Below are positions 34,774 to 44,643 of a stretch of DNA of 64,000 bases, piece after piece. The DNA comes from Leuconostoc palmae (GTDB taxonomy: Bacteria; Bacillota; Bacilli; Lactobacillales; Lactobacillaceae), in contig NZ_BPKZ01000001.1 of NCBI RefSeq assembly GCF_019656075.1, forward strand, positions 124,001-188,000, read 5' to 3'. A program made the position numbers and the translations under genes. How positions within the stretch are numbered: the stretch's first letter is position 1; each line of letters opens with the position of its first letter. The notes beneath the pieces are model-generated. The model saw only the letters and a list, made by a program, of their open reading frames with translations, had not been told where the DNA came from and made no database searches.

Positions 34774-35796
34774 TCACGAAGCTACTTCTTTGTCTGATAA
34801 TTTAAGGACATGCCACAATATAAGCGCAATTGCCCATGTTACGGCAAAAATCACCACCAAAATCATCCCTAAATGATTGAAATCTAAGCCATTTGCCCAG
34901 TTAGTGATTGGCCCATTCCAGTGGAACATAACCCTAAATGACTGAATAAAATCAACTAAACTAATGAATCCTGCTGCCATAATTGAAATACCCGTTAAGA
35001 TTAAATTATAGTATATTTTTCGATAAGACGATGCAACGATCCAAGTATAGGTTGTACTCATAAAGAATCCATCTAGTGTATCCATCAAACACATACCAGC
35101 AGTAAATAATAATGGAAAAGCAAGCGTAGTATACCAAGCAATTCCTGAGTTAGCAGCAGTGGCTGAGGTCGCTAATACGGCAATTTGTGTTGCTGTATCA
35201 AATCCTAATCCAAATAAAAACCCAACTATTGCTACTTGCCAGTTATGATTAATTAGTTTAAGTAATTTCAAAAAATACTTAAAAATGCGTGATTGTTGGT
35301 AAGTTGTATTATTCTGATTTTCTCTTTCACCATAGCTAGCAGATTTAAACTCTCTCCAGATGCCTCTCATAATGACTGTATTCACAATCGTTAGCATCAA
35401 TAACATAGTAGCGGCAATCATGGTACCAAAAATACTGCCAATTGTTTCAAATACAGGCATTGAATTTTTAGCCCATTCAACAAATAAAACTGTCAACAAG
35501 GCCATCAATACAACCACCATTGAATGTCCAAAAGAAAAACTAAATCCCACACCTCTTGTATTTTTACCATCATTAAGCATTTTGCGTGTTATATTATCAA
35601 TTGCTGCGATATGGTCAACATCAAACGCATGTCTTAAACCAAAAGTGAATGATAAATAGGCCATCCCGATAATTTCTGGATATCTGGAAACACCTGACAT
35701 GAGAAGCAATACGCCAGCTAACAAAATAAGTACGATAAAGCTTCCATACTTTATGATATCCGTTTTTAAAATGGTATTACTTCTTGAATTTGTCAT
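34774..35796 (-). CDS. Nickel/cobalt transporter, NiCoT (NixA/HoxN) family
   Basis: 340-residue membrane protein with about eight helices. The signature RHAFDVDHIAAIDN (about 55-68), with the His-x4-Asp-His metal motif, is intact. It takes up Ni2+ or Co2+. No urease, hydrogenase or cobalamin genes are in the window. It starts 36 bases after the YrdC-like gene with AGAGGG upstream and no terminator between, so it appears to be the last gene of the leuABCD transcript. Confidence 0.88.
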   Translation of the reverse strand: MTNSRSNTILKTDIIKYGSFIVLILLAGVLLLMSGVSRYPEIIGMAYLSFTFGLRHAFDVDHIAAIDNITRKMLNDGKNTRGVGFSFSFGHSMVVVLMALLTVLFVEWAKNSMPVFETIGSIFGTMIAATMLLMLTIVNTVIMRGIWREFKSASYGERENQNNTTYQQSRIFKYFLKLLKLINHNWQVAIVGFLFGLGFDTATQIAVLATSATAANSGIAWYTTLAFPLLFTAGMCLMDTLDGFFMSTTYTWIVASSYRKIYYNLILTGISIMAAGFISLVDFIQSFRVMFHWNGPITNWANGLDFNHLGMILVVIFAVTWAIALILWHVLKLSDKEVAS

Positions 35797-35832
35797 ATGT
35801 TCCCTCTATATCTATAATTTAATGCGTTAAAT

Positions 35833-36621
35833 TTAATAATAATAACCGTGACGATAATCCCACGATACAAAAATATCACTCATATTCTTCATAATTTTAT
35901 CTACGTCTAGTCCTTTACGAATAACCACTGGGGCAGGCTGAATCCCTACCTGACCATTTTGTTGTGGTATCAAGTTTCCTTCATCATCAACCATGGAAAC
36001 CATTACGCCTTGCTCATAACGCGTTTCAAGTGTCTTGTCAGGCTGAATGCTAGCTACGTACTCATCCGCTTGAATAATTAAGTCAGCAGCATCTTCAATT
36101 TTTTCTCCAATACCAGATACTAAGCCTCTATTTCCTTTACCAGAAGGATTTGCAGAACTTGCAAATGAAAATTTATGATATTTTTCCCACATTTCTTGAG
36201 CAATTTGTTCGCTTGGTTTTCCAAATTTGATTACAAAACAACTAGTTTCACGTTGATCCATCATAAGTTCTTGACTACCATCATTTGGAATCATCGCCTT
36301 AGCGGAGTCTTTCCATGGCAAAATGCAGCCCAATAACACATCATCATCCCAATGTTTTTGATACATTTTTTCAATTTCAGGTGTCATCTGTGCTAATGTC
36401 TTGACTTGTTCTAGTGAACCACAAAGTACAACACCTGGTTTGTTACGTTTACGATTTTTGGCAGCAAATTTGCGTTCTAATCCCTGCTTATCAGAAGTCA
36501 TAATAATATAGCCCACTTTTGTTGGACTAACAATCATTCCACCATTACCTTTCAAAATATCAATTGCTTCCCGCTGCGTATCTCCTTGCCAAATAACTTG
36601 CTTTGTCTCTACTTGTGTCAT
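35833..36621 (-). CDS. Divergent Sua5/YciO/YrdC-like protein in the leu operon
   Basis: 262-residue protein with the YrdC fold: IVSPTKVGYIIM (about 31-42) in place of the FPTETVYGL motif, AAKNRKRNKPGVVL, and FASSANPSGKGNRG (about 152-165). The fold binds threonylcarbamoyl-AMP-like ligands or dsRNA. The sequence is far from the real Sua5 (14462-15469) and lacks the Sua5 C-terminal domain, so it is probably not the t6A enzyme. Its function is unknown. It has an AAGGAG SD and lies 18 bases after the MFS gene. Confidence 0.7.
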   Translation of the reverse strand: MTQVETKQVIWQGDTQREAIDILKGNGGMIVSPTKVGYIIMTSDKQGLERKFAAKNRKRNKPGVVLCGSLEQVKTLAQMTPEIEKMYQKHWDDDVLLGCILPWKDSAKAMIPNDGSQELMMDQRETSCFVIKFGKPSEQIAQEMWEKYHKFSFASSANPSGKGNRGLVSGIGEKIEDAADLIIQADEYVASIQPDKTLETRYEQGVMVSMVDDEGNLIPQQNGQVGIQPAPVVIRKGLDVDKIMKNMSDIFVSWDYRHGYYY

Positions 36622-36639
36622 AATTTAATGCTCCTTTTT

Positions 36640-37935
36640 TTAATTGATAATTTGTTTTTTTGTTTCTGGTCCAAATACTGCAACAACAATCGCAGCCATA
36701 ATTGCGATGCCAGCTATAAAGTAGAAAATTAAATTTGGATTAATTCTTGTTAATGCCCATGCAACCAGATATGGGGTTAATACTGTTAATATTTTTGCTA
36801 TACCATTAGCATAACCAACACCTCTAAACCTAAAGTATGTCGGGAACAGCTCTGACATATACACTGCAACAATTGATGACATCAGTAGATAAATCATTGT
36901 AACTAAAGCAAACCCAATGACTAATACTCCAGTTACTTGTTTTTGATTCGCATAAATTAAACCAAAAATTGCTGTCATAAAAAATCCAAATATAATAACC
37001 TTCTTTCTGCCAATCCGATCAACCAACAATGTACCCAACAATGCACCTATCGGCGCTCCAGCCATCATTAAAGCTGAAAAAGTCAATGAATGAGCAATGT
37101 CAATACCTTGTTTGATTAACAAGGTTGGCATCCAAGAAGTAAACATATATTGTACTAAATTAATTGCTGTAACAGATATAATTGCCACAAACAAACCATG
37201 TTTGATGCCAATGCCTATATATGAAGAACTTTTGTATTTATCTTGTGTATCCAAAGCAACTTTTTGCGCACCGCTCTCTAACTTTGTAATAATTACTTCT
37301 GCCTGGTCATAGTGTCCATGTGAAATTAACCAACGTGGTGACTCAGGAAAGTTGTGTCTAATCACCCATAATATTAGAGCAGCGATCCCAACAATAATAA
37401 ATGTTGCACGCCAAGAAAATTTAGGAATAATTATAGCGGAAAAGCACAACGTCATGGGTGCTGATAAATTGGCAATAACTGAAATTAATCCACTCCAACG
37501 TCCACGATGTTTAATTGGTGCAAATTCATTAATTAATGAAAAACCTGTGACGATTTCTGCTCCAAGACCTATCGCAGCAATAAATCTCAAGACAATTAAA
37601 ATCCATATATTTGGTGAAAATGCAGCAAATACTGTAAACAACCCAAATATTAATAAATTAGTTTGGTAAGCTTGCTTACGTCCTAAAAAATCACCTACAA
37701 ATCCGGTAATAATAGACCCGACAAACAATCCTAAAAATCCTGAAGATAAAAAAATTGAACCCTGTGCTAGAGTACCAAAATGAGTTGTTATAATAGCCCC
37801 ATTAATTGCACCAGCAAGATAGACATCTGTACCATCTAACAGCATTCCCGCTGCAACCATTGCAACCACACGATAGAACATCTTTGTTTCGCCAATAGCA
37901 TTCATTCTTTGTTGTAAATTTATTGCACGATCCAT
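36640..37935 (-). CDS. MFS permease in the leu operon
   Basis: 431-residue major facilitator with 12 helices. Signature loops: GDFLGRKQAYQTN between helices 2 and 3, RFIAAIGLGAEIVTG on helix 4, PESPRWL before the central loop and DRIGRKKVI between helices 8 and 9. This fits the sugar porter / aromatic acid:H+ symporter groups. Its place 9 bases after leuD suggests a substrate linked to branched-chain metabolism, such as a keto acid or isopropylmalate, but that is inference. Confidence 0.8.
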   Translation of the reverse strand: MDRAINLQQRMNAIGETKMFYRVVAMVAAGMLLDGTDVYLAGAINGAIITTHFGTLAQGSIFLSSGFLGLFVGSIITGFVGDFLGRKQAYQTNLLIFGLFTVFAAFSPNIWILIVLRFIAAIGLGAEIVTGFSLINEFAPIKHRGRWSGLISVIANLSAPMTLCFSAIIIPKFSWRATFIIVGIAALILWVIRHNFPESPRWLISHGHYDQAEVIITKLESGAQKVALDTQDKYKSSSYIGIGIKHGLFVAIISVTAINLVQYMFTSWMPTLLIKQGIDIAHSLTFSALMMAGAPIGALLGTLLVDRIGRKKVIIFGFFMTAIFGLIYANQKQVTGVLVIGFALVTMIYLLMSSIVAVYMSELFPTYFRFRGVGYANGIAKILTVLTPYLVAWALTRINPNLIFYFIAGIAIMAAIVVAVFGPETKKQIIN

Positions 37936-37944
37936 AGCATTCCT

Positions 37945-38529
37945 CTATCCAAAATTTGGTCTATTATGTTCAAAAATCGTAATTTGATCTTCATACTTCA
38001 TTGTTACGTCGATATCATCTTCACCACTAATAAATTTTTCTTTCCATTGTTGGTTAATATCAAAGTGAAAGTGATATTGCCTAAAATGAACTACTTGCTC
38101 AGGTAGGTCAATTGTGACAGATTCATCAGCTCTAATCTGTCTTAAAATCGTTCTTTCTTCCTCAGACAAAACGATAGGCAGTAAGCCATTTTTAGTTGCA
38201 TTCATATAAAAAATATCTGAAAAACTACCACCAATAACTGCTCGGAACCCATAATCCGTTAATGCCCACACAGCGTGTTCTCTGGAGGAACCAGACCCAA
38301 AATTATTCCCAGTAATTAAAATACTAGCACCAGCATGCTCAAGTTTATTCAATTCAAATTCTGTATTAAGAGACCCATCATCTTGGTAACGCCAATCATA
38401 AAACAAGTGTTTACCAAATCCTGTCTTTAAAATATTTTTCAAAAATTGTTTTGGCAAAATAATATCGGTATTAATACTATCATTGGGAATAACAACTGCC
38501 CGACCTGTTTGCTTAATAAAAGCTTCCAT
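37945..38529 (-). CDS. leuD: 3-isopropylmalate dehydratase, small subunit
   Basis: 194-residue LeuD, the swivel subunit that with LeuC converts 2- to 3-isopropylmalate. [15 protein letters not shown] (about 76-90) is the substrate-loop signature. Length is normal. It begins 13 bases after leuC in the leuA-B-C-D order. Confidence 0.96.
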   Translation of the reverse strand: MEAFIKQTGRAVVIPNDSINTDIILPKQFLKNILKTGFGKHLFYDWRYQDDGSLNTEFELNKLEHAGASILITGNNFGSGSSREHAVWALTDYGFRAVIGGSFSDIFYMNATKNGLLPIVLSEEERTILRQIRADESVTIDLPEQVVHFRQYHFHFDINQQWKEKFISGEDDIDVTMKYEDQITIFEHNRPNFG

Positions 38530-38542
38530 AAGTGTTCTACCT

Positions 38543-39919
38543 CTAATCTAATGTTTCAACGGTGATATCAATGAAATGACCAGCAATCCCAGCAGCAGCA
38601 ACCATTGCTGGTGATGCCAAATGTGTCCGAGATCCAGCACCTTGACGGCCCACAAAATTACGATTGGATGTTGAGGCAACATGCTTACCAGATGGAATTT
38701 TATCTGGATTCATAGCTAGACAGGCAGAACATCCTGGCTCACGCCATTCACAGCCAGCATCTTCAAATATTTTTGCAATACCTGTTTTGATTGATTTGTT
38801 TCTAATAGCACGACTCCCTGGCACAATCCAAGCCGTAATATTATCTGCCAAATGATGCCCTTTCATAATATTGGCTGCAATTTCTAAGTCTTCATATCGA
38901 CTATTTGTACATGACCCAATAAATATGTAATCTAACGGCACATCTCTAACTTTAATACCTGGTTTTAATCCGATGTAATCATACGCTACTCTATCATTGT
39001 CATTAGAAATTTCCGGTAACACTTGGTCAACTGGTGTTGTCATTCCTGGATTTGTTCCCCAAGTTACCATTGGTTTGAGATTTGTTACATCAAACACGAT
39101 TTGTTTGTCAAAAGCAGATTCATCATCTGTATAAAATTCTTGCCAATAAACTTTTGCTTCTTCAAAATGTTTAGGCGCAAATTCTCTCCCTTTAATGTAA
39201 TCAAAAGTTACTTGATCTGGTCGAACCATTCCTGTTTTGGATCCTGCTTCAATAGACATGTTGCAAATTGTCATACGCGATGCCATTGATAATTGTTCAA
39301 TCACTTCTCCATAAAATTCAATAGCATAACCGGTTCCAAACGATACACCATGCTTAGCAATGATACCCATAATAATATCTTTCGCATAGATATTTTTCGG
39401 TAACTGACCTATTATTTTAATCCCCATCGTTTTTGGTTTCACTTGCCAAATAGTTTGGGTAGCCATAACATGTTCAACCTCAGACGTCCCAATACCAAAT
39501 GCAATGGCACCAAATGCACCGTGAGTTGCTGTGTGTGAATCACCACAAACAATTACTTTTGCGGGCTGTGTTAACCCACGTTCTGGTCCTACAACGTGCA
39601 CAATCCCTTGTTTATCATCTCCAATAGATGCTAATGGCACCCCGAACTCCTTGGTATTTTTTTCTAATGTTGCCATCTGTAAACGTGACATCTGATCTTG
39701 TACATTGAAAATATCTTTTGTGGGGACGTTATGATCCATTGTGGCAAAAGTAAGATCAGGTCGTCTGAGTCCTCTATGACTACTTCTTAATCCTTCAAAA
39801 GGTTGTGGTGATGTGACTTCATGAATAAGGTGTAGGTCAACATAAATAAGTTGTGCTTCACCAACTTCACCTGTGATAACATGCTTTTCCCAAATTTTAT
39901 CAAATAATGTTTTGCTCAT
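38543..39919 (-). CDS. leuC: 3-isopropylmalate dehydratase, large subunit
   Basis: 458-residue LeuC, an aconitase-family [4Fe-4S] enzyme of leucine synthesis. The three cluster cysteines are visible: FIGSCTNSR (about 337-345) and GCSACLAMN (about 399-407). [15 protein letters not shown] (about 123-137) is also present. The cluster makes this gene dependent on the SUF system encoded next to the operon. The ATG overlaps the leuB stop by 4 bases. Confidence 0.97.
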   Translation of the reverse strand: MSKTLFDKIWEKHVITGEVGEAQLIYVDLHLIHEVTSPQPFEGLRSSHRGLRRPDLTFATMDHNVPTKDIFNVQDQMSRLQMATLEKNTKEFGVPLASIGDDKQGIVHVVGPERGLTQPAKVIVCGDSHTATHGAFGAIAFGIGTSEVEHVMATQTIWQVKPKTMGIKIIGQLPKNIYAKDIIMGIIAKHGVSFGTGYAIEFYGEVIEQLSMASRMTICNMSIEAGSKTGMVRPDQVTFDYIKGREFAPKHFEEAKVYWQEFYTDDESAFDKQIVFDVTNLKPMVTWGTNPGMTTPVDQVLPEISNDNDRVAYDYIGLKPGIKVRDVPLDYIFIGSCTNSRYEDLEIAANIMKGHHLADNITAWIVPGSRAIRNKSIKTGIAKIFEDAGCEWREPGCSACLAMNPDKIPSGKHVASTSNRNFVGRQGAGSRTHLASPAMVAAAGIAGHFIDITVETLD

Positions 39920-40995
39920 TTCATAGTAACCTTTTGTAATGTATGTTCGTTAATATACGACACAATGTTGTCTGTTACTGTTTTGGTGGTATCTTTCCCC
40001 CCCATATCAGGTGTACTAATACGCTTTGTCATAACATGTGCAACAGCTTTTCTAATTTCTTGCGCCATTTCTTGTTCATTAAAACTCTCAGCTAACATCA
40101 TTGCCACCGTATTAATCATCGAAATAGGATTGGCTATCCCTTTCCCAGCAATATCTGGTGCAGATCCATGAATAGGTTCGTATAAATTAGGTCCTTCGCT
40201 ACCAATTGACATAGAAGGAATTTGACCAATTGAACCTGCAATTTGAGCTGCTTCATCACTGAGAATATCGCCAAACAGATTTGGTGTAATCACAACGTCA
40301 AAACTGTTTGGTTCACGTATGATTGCCATAGACATTGCATCCACATAATAATAATCAACTGTAACATCTGGATACCGCTTTGCAATGCTTTGTCCCACCT
40401 GTCGCCATAATTTTGAGGTCGCAAGTACGTTTGATTTATCGACAATTGTGACATGTTTTTTCCGTCGAGCAGCCATTTTAAATCCTACATGCATGATCCT
40501 TTCAATTTCTTCAACGCTATAATACATCGTGTCAATGGCATTTGTTGTTGTTAATGCACGTGGTTTGCCAAAATAGGCACCAGAAGTTAGTTCTCTAACA
40601 ATCACAAAATCCGTATGGTCAATGATGTCGGCTTTCAATGGTGAACGTTCAAGCTGAATTTGACTCACTTTAGTCGGTCGCACATTAGCAAATAAATTCA
40701 ATTCTGATCTAATTTCTAACAGACCTTGTTCTGGTCTTTTTGCCGCATTGTCCCATTTGGGTCCACCGATTGCACTCAATAAAATGGCATCTGATTCTTT
40801 GGCCTTCTCAACAGTTGATCTAGGTAGCGGATCATTACAACGATCAATACCATCCCCGCCAAAAGGCAAATCAATCAACTCGTAATTAAAATCAGTATTT
40901 TGGGTCACTGCAGCTAATACTGATAGTCCTGCATCCATAATTTCCGGTCCAATGTAGTCCCCTTTTAAAACTGCAATTTTTTTTATCTCACTCAT
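39916..40995 (-). CDS. leuB: 3-isopropylmalate dehydrogenase
   Basis: 359-residue LeuB, which oxidises and decarboxylates 3-isopropylmalate with NAD+. Family motifs include [12 protein letters not shown] and [19 protein letters not shown] (about 239-257); [15 protein letters not shown] binds NAD. An oddity is GDYIGPEI near the start, where nearly all family members have GDGIGPEI. Both ends overlap neighbours by 4 bases, so translation is coupled with leuA and leuC. Confidence 0.95.
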   Translation of the reverse strand: MSEIKKIAVLKGDYIGPEIMDAGLSVLAAVTQNTDFNYELIDLPFGGDGIDRCNDPLPRSTVEKAKESDAILLSAIGGPKWDNAAKRPEQGLLEIRSELNLFANVRPTKVSQIQLERSPLKADIIDHTDFVIVRELTSGAYFGKPRALTTTNAIDTMYYSVEEIERIMHVGFKMAARRKKHVTIVDKSNVLATSKLWRQVGQSIAKRYPDVTVDYYYVDAMSMAIIREPNSFDVVITPNLFGDILSDEAAQIAGSIGQIPSMSIGSEGPNLYEPIHGSAPDIAGKGIANPISMINTVAMMLAESFNEQEMAQEIRKAVAHVMTKRISTPDMGGKDTTKTVTDNIVSYINEHTLQKVTMK

Positions 40996-42164
40996 ACGTT
41001 TTTAACCACCTTTTCCGACCAAAAATTCTGCATCATTTTTTTGATTTCATCATCGGAAACAATATTTGTTTTCTCAGCAATTTTTTTAAAAATAGGTAAA
41101 ATATACGCCATATCATCTCGTGAAATTGAATAGCCCATTTCTGACAATTTAACCATAATTGCATGAGATCCAGATAGTTTTCCTAGCGGTAATGATGCTG
41201 TGGCACCCACACTCTCTGGACTCAAAATTTCATATGTTTCTGGTCTTTTCAAGTAACCATCTTGATGAATCCCTGATTCATGAGCAAAAGCATTACGTCC
41301 AGTAACTGGCTTATTATCAGCTATTGGCATATTTGTTTTGCTCGACACCATATCTGATATCTTTTTTGACTGCTTTAAACTAATCATTGTTTGCTTATCA
41401 AACTTTTGTTTTCTTACATGAATCGCCGCTGCAGCTTCAATAATATCAACGTTTCCAGCACGTTCACCAATTCCATTAATAGTCCCTTGAATCTCTGTTG
41501 CACCATGCGCAATCCCTGCTAGAGCATTTGCCGTTGCCATACCTAAATCATTATGTGTATGTGTTGACCATCTGACTTGATCAAAATTTTTAACGTGTGA
41601 TTTAAGATAGTCAAACATTTCTCCGTATTCTTCGGGTGTTGTATAACCAACGGTATCAGGTAAATTAATCATAGTTGCTCCACAATCAATTGCCACCTGA
41701 ATAATTTCTGCCAAAAAATGATATTCCGTTCTTGTTGCATCTTCTGGTGAGAAAACAATTTCATTCATAAATTGTTTAGTATAAGTTACCTCTTCAATTA
41801 CTTTGTTAATAATCTCTTTTTTTGTCATATGCAACTTATATTCTCTATGAATGGGAGATGTGGCAATAAAAATATGAATCATCGGGTGCTGTGCAGATTG
41901 GGTTGACTTAATAACTGCATCAATATCCTTCCGAACCATTCTTGCTAATCCAACAACACTAGCATTTTTAACTGCAAGTGAAACTTGTTGTACCCCTTCA
42001 TAATCTTGATCAGAAGCTGCTGGAAAACCAGCTTCAATTGCGGAAATGCCATAATTTTCTAATGCTTTAGCTATTTGAACTTTATCTTCAATTGAGAAAT
42101 TAACGCCAATAGTTTGTTCACCATCTCTCATCGTTGTGTCGTAAAATGTAATCTTTTCCATCAT
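40992..42164 (-). CDS. leuA: Short 2-isopropylmalate synthase without the regulatory domain
   Basis: 390-residue LeuA, which joins acetyl-CoA to 2-oxoisovalerate. The TIM-barrel motifs DTTMRDGEQ (about 9-17), THTHNDLG and NGIGERAGN are intact. The protein stops after the LeuA linker region; the C-terminal allosteric domain of about 120 residues, which mediates leucine feedback in LeuA of 500 or more residues, is absent. A homocitrate or citramalate synthase is possible from sequence alone, but leuBCD next to it argue for LeuA. AAGGAG at 42171-42176 suits the ATG at 42164 or 42161. Confidence 0.92.
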   Translation of the reverse strand: MMEKITFYDTTMRDGEQTIGVNFSIEDKVQIAKALENYGISAIEAGFPAASDQDYEGVQQVSLAVKNASVVGLARMVRKDIDAVIKSTQSAQHPMIHIFIATSPIHREYKLHMTKKEIINKVIEEVTYTKQFMNEIVFSPEDATRTEYHFLAEIIQVAIDCGATMINLPDTVGYTTPEEYGEMFDYLKSHVKNFDQVRWSTHTHNDLGMATANALAGIAHGATEIQGTINGIGERAGNVDIIEAAAAIHVRKQKFDKQTMISLKQSKKISDMVSSKTNMPIADNKPVTGRNAFAHESGIHQDGYLKRPETYEILSPESVGATASLPLGKLSGSHAIMVKLSEMGYSISRDDMAYILPIFKKIAEKTNIVSDDEIKKMMQNFWSEKVVKNV

Positions 42165-42183
42165 CACCATCTCCTTAAAAAAA

Positions 42184-42320
42184 TAAAAAATCCCGAACCA
42201 ATCGTCACGACTGGTTCGGGATTTAACACACATCCTTATTCGCTAGTCGTTAGGTAATGACCTAACAACCAGCTGTAAAAGCTCAACTTGTTAGGACTGA
42301 CTGAACAAGTTGAGGAGGAG
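42184..42320 (-). promoter_or_regulatory. Leucine attenuator of the leu operon
   Basis: Six RNA segments on the minus strand. 1 (42304-42314, in the Leu codons) pairs with 2 (42282-42292) over 11 bases. 3 (42260-42272) pairs with 4 (42243-42255). 5 and 6 (42208-42222 and 42190-42204) form the terminator, with a T run. Alternatives are 2:3 (42288-42295 with 42261-42268, 8 bp) and 4:5 (ACGACT 42245-42250 with AGTCGT 42207-42212). The leader stop codon lies in segment 2. A ribosome stalled at Leu codons would favour 2:3 and 4:5 and so read-through. Confidence 0.85.
42190..42222 (-). terminator. Attenuator terminator upstream of leuA
   Basis: A 15-bp stem (ATCCCGAACCAGTCG arm, one G-U) with a TGA loop and TTTTTT, ending about 25 bases before the leuA start. 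This makes it a conditional terminator inside the leader. Confidence 0.9.
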
Positions 42321-42365
42321 GGCTGCATTATTAATATTAATTTGTGAAATTGCATAACTCTTCAT
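42291..42365 (-). CDS. leuL: Leu operon leader peptide (24 residues, Leu-rich)
   Basis: ATG at 42363-42365, stop TAA at 42291-42293. The peptide begins MKSYAISQ and contains the run AALLLNLF, encoded by three consecutive CTC codons, then AAC TTG. CTC is an unfavoured codon in such an AT-rich genome, which makes stalling sensitive to leucyl-tRNA. AGAGGAAG about 10 bases upstream is a plausible SD. It overlaps segments 1 and 2 of the attenuator, as in classical leu leaders. Confidence 0.8.
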   Translation of the reverse strand: MKSYAISQININNAALLLNLFSQS

Positions 42366-42396
42366 GTGATTAACTTCCTCTATATTTAATAAATTT

Positions 42397-42425
42397 ATCA
42401 TATTACTTTTAGCATTATAGGTCAA
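42397..42425 (-). promoter_or_regulatory. leu operon promoter
   Basis: TTGACC (42420-42425), 17 bases, TATGAT (42397-42402) on the minus strand. Transcription should start about 25 bases before the leader peptide ATG. A TATAAT at 42414-42419 lies in the spacer without a good -35. Confidence 0.7.
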
Positions 42426-42464
42426 TGTCAAATCTAGAAATATGCCAAATTTATATAAACTGAT

Positions 42465-42767
42465 TCAAATCCCTAAAGCCATACGTGCATAACGTGACAT
42501 GCGATCTATGGTCCAAGCCGGATCCCACTGTAATTCAATCGCTACTGCATTAATTTCTGGCAAAATTTTCAAAGCATCATTAATCATTTCTTCCAAAACA
42601 CCAGTTAGCGGACAGCCCATGGTAGTCAATGTCATATTAACCACTGCATGTCCTTCGCCATCGTAATTTACATAGTTAATTAAACCCAAATTAACAATAT
42701 CGATTTGTAATTCGGGATCGATCACCATTTCTAATTGTGACATAATGTTGTCTTCAATTTTTGCCAT
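42465..42767 (-). CDS. sufT: SufT-like Fe-S assembly factor (DUF59/MIP18 family)
   Basis: 100-residue DUF59 protein. LTTMGCPLTGVLEEMI (Cys near 50) and VIDPELQIDIVNLGLI are family marks. SufT proteins help to mature Fe-S enzymes under high demand. The ATG at 42767 follows the sufB stop with no gap; a longer start inside sufB is unlikely. It is the last gene of the suf operon. The leu promoter lies 40 bases downstream and no terminator is visible between. Confidence 0.88.
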   Translation of the reverse strand: MAKIEDNIMSQLEMVIDPELQIDIVNLGLINYVNYDGEGHAVVNMTLTTMGCPLTGVLEEMINDALKILPEINAVAIELQWDPAWTIDRMSRYARMALGI

Positions 42768-42768
42768 A

Positions 42769-44199
42769 TTATCCCACTGATCCAACCATTTCAAATTTCA
42801 TTAATCGATTTAATTCGACTGCATACTCCATAGGTAGTTCCTTAGTAAAGGGTTCCACAAAACCCATAACAATCATTTCTGTCGCTTTTTCAGGTGTAAT
42901 CCCTCGACTTGTTAAATAATATAATTGTTCTTCAGATACTCTTGAAACCTTAGCTTCATGTTCCATAGAAACATTGCCATTTAGAATTGTATTATAAGGA
43001 ATCGTGTCAGCCGATGATTGATCATCCATCAAGATTGTGTCACACTCAACATGAGCAAATGAACCATCTGATTCACGACCAAATTTGATAGTACCCCGAT
43101 AGTCTGTTGAACCACCAGCATGTGCTATTGATTTTGAAATGATTGACGATGACGTTTTTTTGGCATTGTGAATCATCTGTGCCCCGGAATCTAAAGTTAC
43201 CCCCTCTCCAGCTACAGCAATTGACAACATTGTCCCTCGCGCCCCTTCACCTTCCAAATAAACTGATGGATACTTCATGGTTGTTTTTGAGCCAAAATTG
43301 CCATCCACCCACTCCATTGTGGCATTTTCATGTGCGGCAGCACGCTTAGTTTCTAAAGAATAAACGTTATTTGACCAGTTTTGAATGGTTGTATATCGGC
43401 AATAGCCGTCTTTTTTAACAATCACTTCCACTACGGCCGCATGCAATGCATCACCAGAATACATTGGTGCCGAACATCCTTCAACATAATCAACGTGCGC
43501 CCCCTCATCAACAATAATTAGTGTGCGCTCAAACTGTCCTTCATTAGCCGTATTAATTCTGAAATAAGATTGAATGGGCGTAGTGACGTGGACACCTTTT
43601 GGCACATAGATAAAAGTGCCACCTGACCATACTGCCGCATTCAAAGCCGCTAATTTATTATTTGTGGGCTTTACTAACGAACCAAAATAAGCTTTCACTA
43701 ATTCTGGATATTCTTGTACTGCGGTATCTGTATCCGTGAATACGATACCTGTTTTTTCAAATTCAGCTTTCATCCGATGATAAACCACTTCCGATTCGTA
43801 TTGCGCTGATGAACCAGCCAACCATCGTCTCTCAGCCTCTGGCACACCCAATCGTTCAAAAGTTTGTTTCAAAGTATCTGGTACATCATTCCAGTCACGA
43901 TACTTCTCATGTGTTGGCTTATTGTAATAATATATCTCATCAAAATTAATGTCACTTAGATCTGGACCCCAAGTTTGCATCGGCATGTCTAAGTAAGTTT
44001 GATATGCACGTAACCGATAATTTAACATCCACTCTGGTTCTTTTTTTTCTGCAGATATTTTGCGAATAATATCTTCATTGATACCACGCCCTGTTGAAAA
44101 AACGGCTTCATAGTCGTCCTGGGTGCCCAATTCATCTTTTTTTTCTATTTTTATAGCTTCTTTTGTTCTATTTAAAGCTTCTCTACGATCAATTTCCAT
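42769..44199 (-). CDS. sufB: Fe-S cluster scaffold subunit SufB
   Basis: 476-residue SufB, the scaffold component of SufBCD on which clusters are built. The N-terminal [22 protein letters not shown] (about 34-55), the core [15 protein letters not shown] and the C-terminal [20 protein letters not shown] are typical. I chose the ATG at 44199 with AAGGAG 5 bases upstream; a GTG two codons earlier overlaps the SD. SufB follows sufU. Confidence 0.96.
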   Translation of the reverse strand: MEIDRREALNRTKEAIKIEKKDELGTQDDYEAVFSTGRGINEDIIRKISAEKKEPEWMLNYRLRAYQTYLDMPMQTWGPDLSDINFDEIYYYNKPTHEKYRDWNDVPDTLKQTFERLGVPEAERRWLAGSSAQYESEVVYHRMKAEFEKTGIVFTDTDTAVQEYPELVKAYFGSLVKPTNNKLAALNAAVWSGGTFIYVPKGVHVTTPIQSYFRINTANEGQFERTLIIVDEGAHVDYVEGCSAPMYSGDALHAAVVEVIVKKDGYCRYTTIQNWSNNVYSLETKRAAAHENATMEWVDGNFGSKTTMKYPSVYLEGEGARGTMLSIAVAGEGVTLDSGAQMIHNAKKTSSSIISKSIAHAGGSTDYRGTIKFGRESDGSFAHVECDTILMDDQSSADTIPYNTILNGNVSMEHEAKVSRVSEEQLYYLTSRGITPEKATEMIVMGFVEPFTKELPMEYAVELNRLMKFEMVGSVG

Positions 44200-44211
44200 C
44201 TTCACTCCTTT

Positions 44212-44643
44212 TTAGTAATGGGCTAATAAGTCGTCCAAAGCATGCCAAGATAAAGTAGCACATTTAATACGGGTTGGAAACTTAGTGACACCTGCTAGTA
44301 GTTGTGCCTCTCCTATTGCGTCAAAATTAATATTTTCACCCATTGTCATAGCTGAAAACATTCTCATGAGTTCTTGAGATTGTGAAATTGTCTTGCCAAT
44401 CATGATATCCGTCATCATTGAACAAGATGCAATAGCAATCGCACAACCATCACCATCAAAATGACAGTCGATAATTCTGTCATCATCAACAGTCACAGCA
44501 AGACTAATCATATCACCGCATGTTGGATTAAATTTTTGTATCTGATGCTTATCCTTTTCAGTAACTGGCGCATGATGATGTGGATACTTAGCGTGTTCCA
44601 TCACTGCTTGACGATATAAATTGTCTAAATTATGTAAAGTCAT
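44212..44643 (-). CDS. sufU: SufU sulfur-transfer protein
   Basis: 143-residue SufU, which accepts sulfur from SufS and carries zinc. The ligand residues are visible: Cys in FNPTCGDMIS (about 38-47), Cys in GDGCAIAIASCS and Cys in RIKCATLSW. The SufU-specific region between is kept, which separates it from IscU. It overlaps sufS by 14 bases. No sign of an IscS/IscU system in the window. Confidence 0.95.
   Translation of the reverse strand: MTLHNLDNLYRQAVMEHAKYPHHHAPVTEKDKHQIQKFNPTCGDMISLAVTVDDDRIIDCHFDGDGCAIAIASCSMMTDIMIGKTISQSQELMRMFSAMTMGENINFDAIGEAQLLAGVTKFPTRIKCATLSWHALDDLLAHY

Noticed and set aside
35833-36621. Second Sua5 (t6A) enzyme
   Set aside because: Active-site motifs are strongly altered and the C-terminal Sua5 domain is missing, and a complete Sua5 exists at 14462-15469.
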